Positions 5,400 to 6,132 of a stretch of 6,132 bases of DNA are shown in pieces. Source of the stretch: Promethearchaeota archaeon (GTDB lineage Archaea; Asgardarchaeota; Lokiarchaeia; Sigyniarchaeales; SOKP01); assembly GCA_030612905.1 (NCBI GenBank), contig JAUWNA010000134.1, positions 1 through 6,132 on the forward strand, written 5' to 3'. Each line of letters begins with the position of its first letter. Within the stretch, counting starts at the first letter, position 1. The translations under genes and the position numbers were made by a program. Under the pieces are notes generated by a model, which saw only the letters and a program-made list of their open reading frames with translations, did no database searches and had not been told where the DNA came from.

Positions 5400-6132
5400 T
5401 TAAGGAATGCTAGAAACCCAGAGAAAAAGTAAACACGAGATTGTAATGATTGTTAGCATTATAATACCCGTCCAAGAGAAAATCACATTCTTAGCATAAT
5501 TTATCTTAAAGTTAACAGCTTCGTGGGGGCATAGTTCCACGCAGCAATAACAAGTTATACATTTTTTTTTGTTCCATTTTGGAATATTACCTTTCTTAAT
5601 TTCATTTGGAGGAATAATAGCATCTACAGGACAATTTTCCCAACATGTAGCACATAACTTACATTTATTTGGATTGAATTTAACTCTTGCTCTAAAAATA
5701 AGATTTCCAAGATAATTTGCTAGCCAGCGAGGTAAAGGAGCAGACACTGGTCTAATTTTGGGTAATTTAAACTTCTTATAAACATCTTGAACAGAATTAC
5801 CAAGGATTTCAATATTATCAATATTCATTGTTCCTAATCTTTTCTCTTCAGCTTTTTTAAGATGGATCACATCGTTAGGGTTTATTCCTGTGATTTGACA
5901 AACTACAGTATCTAAAGCTACAGGATCGTATCCCGCAATAATGACATCTAATTTCACAACATCGCCCGCAGACGGACCCTTACCTTCTTGACATAGATAT
6001 CCATCTATTATTGTCAGATGTGGTTTAGATACCGAATAAATATCTGCTAATGCTGCAGAAAAACGATCAATCAGAGCTGATTTAGCGTGTGTTCTTGCTT
6101 TATTACCCAATAAAATAGTTCCAAACATATTT
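5400..6132 (-). CDS. DUF362 domain protein with two [4Fe-4S] clusters and C-terminal membrane anchor, 5' end cut
   Basis: The frame is open through the right edge. The first Met in the window (6128) is preceded in frame by Asn, giving NMFG, which matches the internal KNMFG region of DUF362 proteins, so the true start lies outside. Numbered from that Met: HLTIIDGYLCQEGKGPSAGD (37-56) and VIIAGYDPVALDTVVCQITG (62-81) are the C-terminal half of DUF362 (PF04015). Two ferredoxin motifs follow: Cys156, 159, 162, 166-Pro and Cys190, 193, 196, 200-Pro, both CX2CX2CX3CP, with an extra Cys195. Residues 216-238 are one hydrophobic helix, then a 4-residue tail. The ferredoxin part is thus probably held at the inner face of the membrane. 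It likely carries electrons, perhaps to the flavoprotein encoded next; the exact partner is unknown. The biochemical role of DUF362 is not settled. Confidence 0.88.
   Translation of the reverse strand, partial: NMFGTILLGNKARTHAKSALIDRFSAALADIYSVSKPHLTIIDGYLCQEGKGPSAGDVVKLDVIIAGYDPVALDTVVCQITGINPNDVIHLKKAEEKRLGTMNIDNIEILGNSVQDVYKKFKLPKIRPVSAPLPRWLANYLGNLIFRARVKFNPNKCKLCATCWENCPVDAIIPPNEIKKGNIPKWNKKKCITCYCCVELCPHEAVNFKINYAKNVIFSWTGIIMLTIITISCLLFLWVSSIP

Overview
The window is strongly AT-rich and carries an archaeal gene set: part of an archaeal-type tRNA-splicing endonuclease, a maturation protease for [NiFe] hydrogenases, ferredoxin and flavodoxin-type redox proteins, TATA-like boxes, several starts without a Shine-Dalgarno sequence (leaderless or short-leader mRNAs), and poly-T stretches after genes. 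The combination (GPH-type MFS transporter, SDR, Isf-like double flavodoxin, DUF362-ferredoxin) resembles Asgard archaea of the Lokiarchaeia type. That placement is an inference from gene content and has not been tested by phylogeny.

Layout, left to right. (1) 1-588, minus: tRNA-splicing endonuclease subunit, cut by the left edge, with Ser at the position of the catalytic His. (2) 589-721: intergenic, with two AT-rich palindromes and a T8 tract. (3) 722-1603, minus: short-chain dehydrogenase/reductase. (4) 1604-1656: spacer with a T11 tract. (5) 1657-3024, minus: GPH-family MFS transporter, probably started by TTG behind a clear AGGAG. (6) 3025-3122: divergent promoter region. (7) 3165-3740 (open from 3123), plus: HycI-type hydrogenase maturation protease, the only plus-strand gene. 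(8) 3744-3920, minus: a 58-residue gene with a good Shine-Dalgarno, converging on the protease gene with 3 bases between the stops. (9) 3951-5336, minus: 461-residue double flavodoxin-fold protein with an Isf-type four-cysteine motif. (10) 5400-6132, minus: DUF362 plus 2x[4Fe-4S] protein with a C-terminal membrane anchor, cut by the right edge.

The right-hand minus-strand genes (DUF362-ferredoxin, iron-sulfur flavoprotein, small protein) form a gene run that looks like a small redox unit, with electrons possibly passing between a membrane-tethered ferredoxin and a soluble flavoprotein. The protease implies that a [NiFe] hydrogenase exists elsewhere in the genome, since no hydrogenase subunit lies here. 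The transporter and SDR are adjacent on one strand and could serve one sugar or other substrate, but the T11 tract between them argues for at least partly separate transcripts. No non-coding stretch exceeds 300 bases. I saw no tRNA, rRNA, CRISPR array, insertion sequence or origin.
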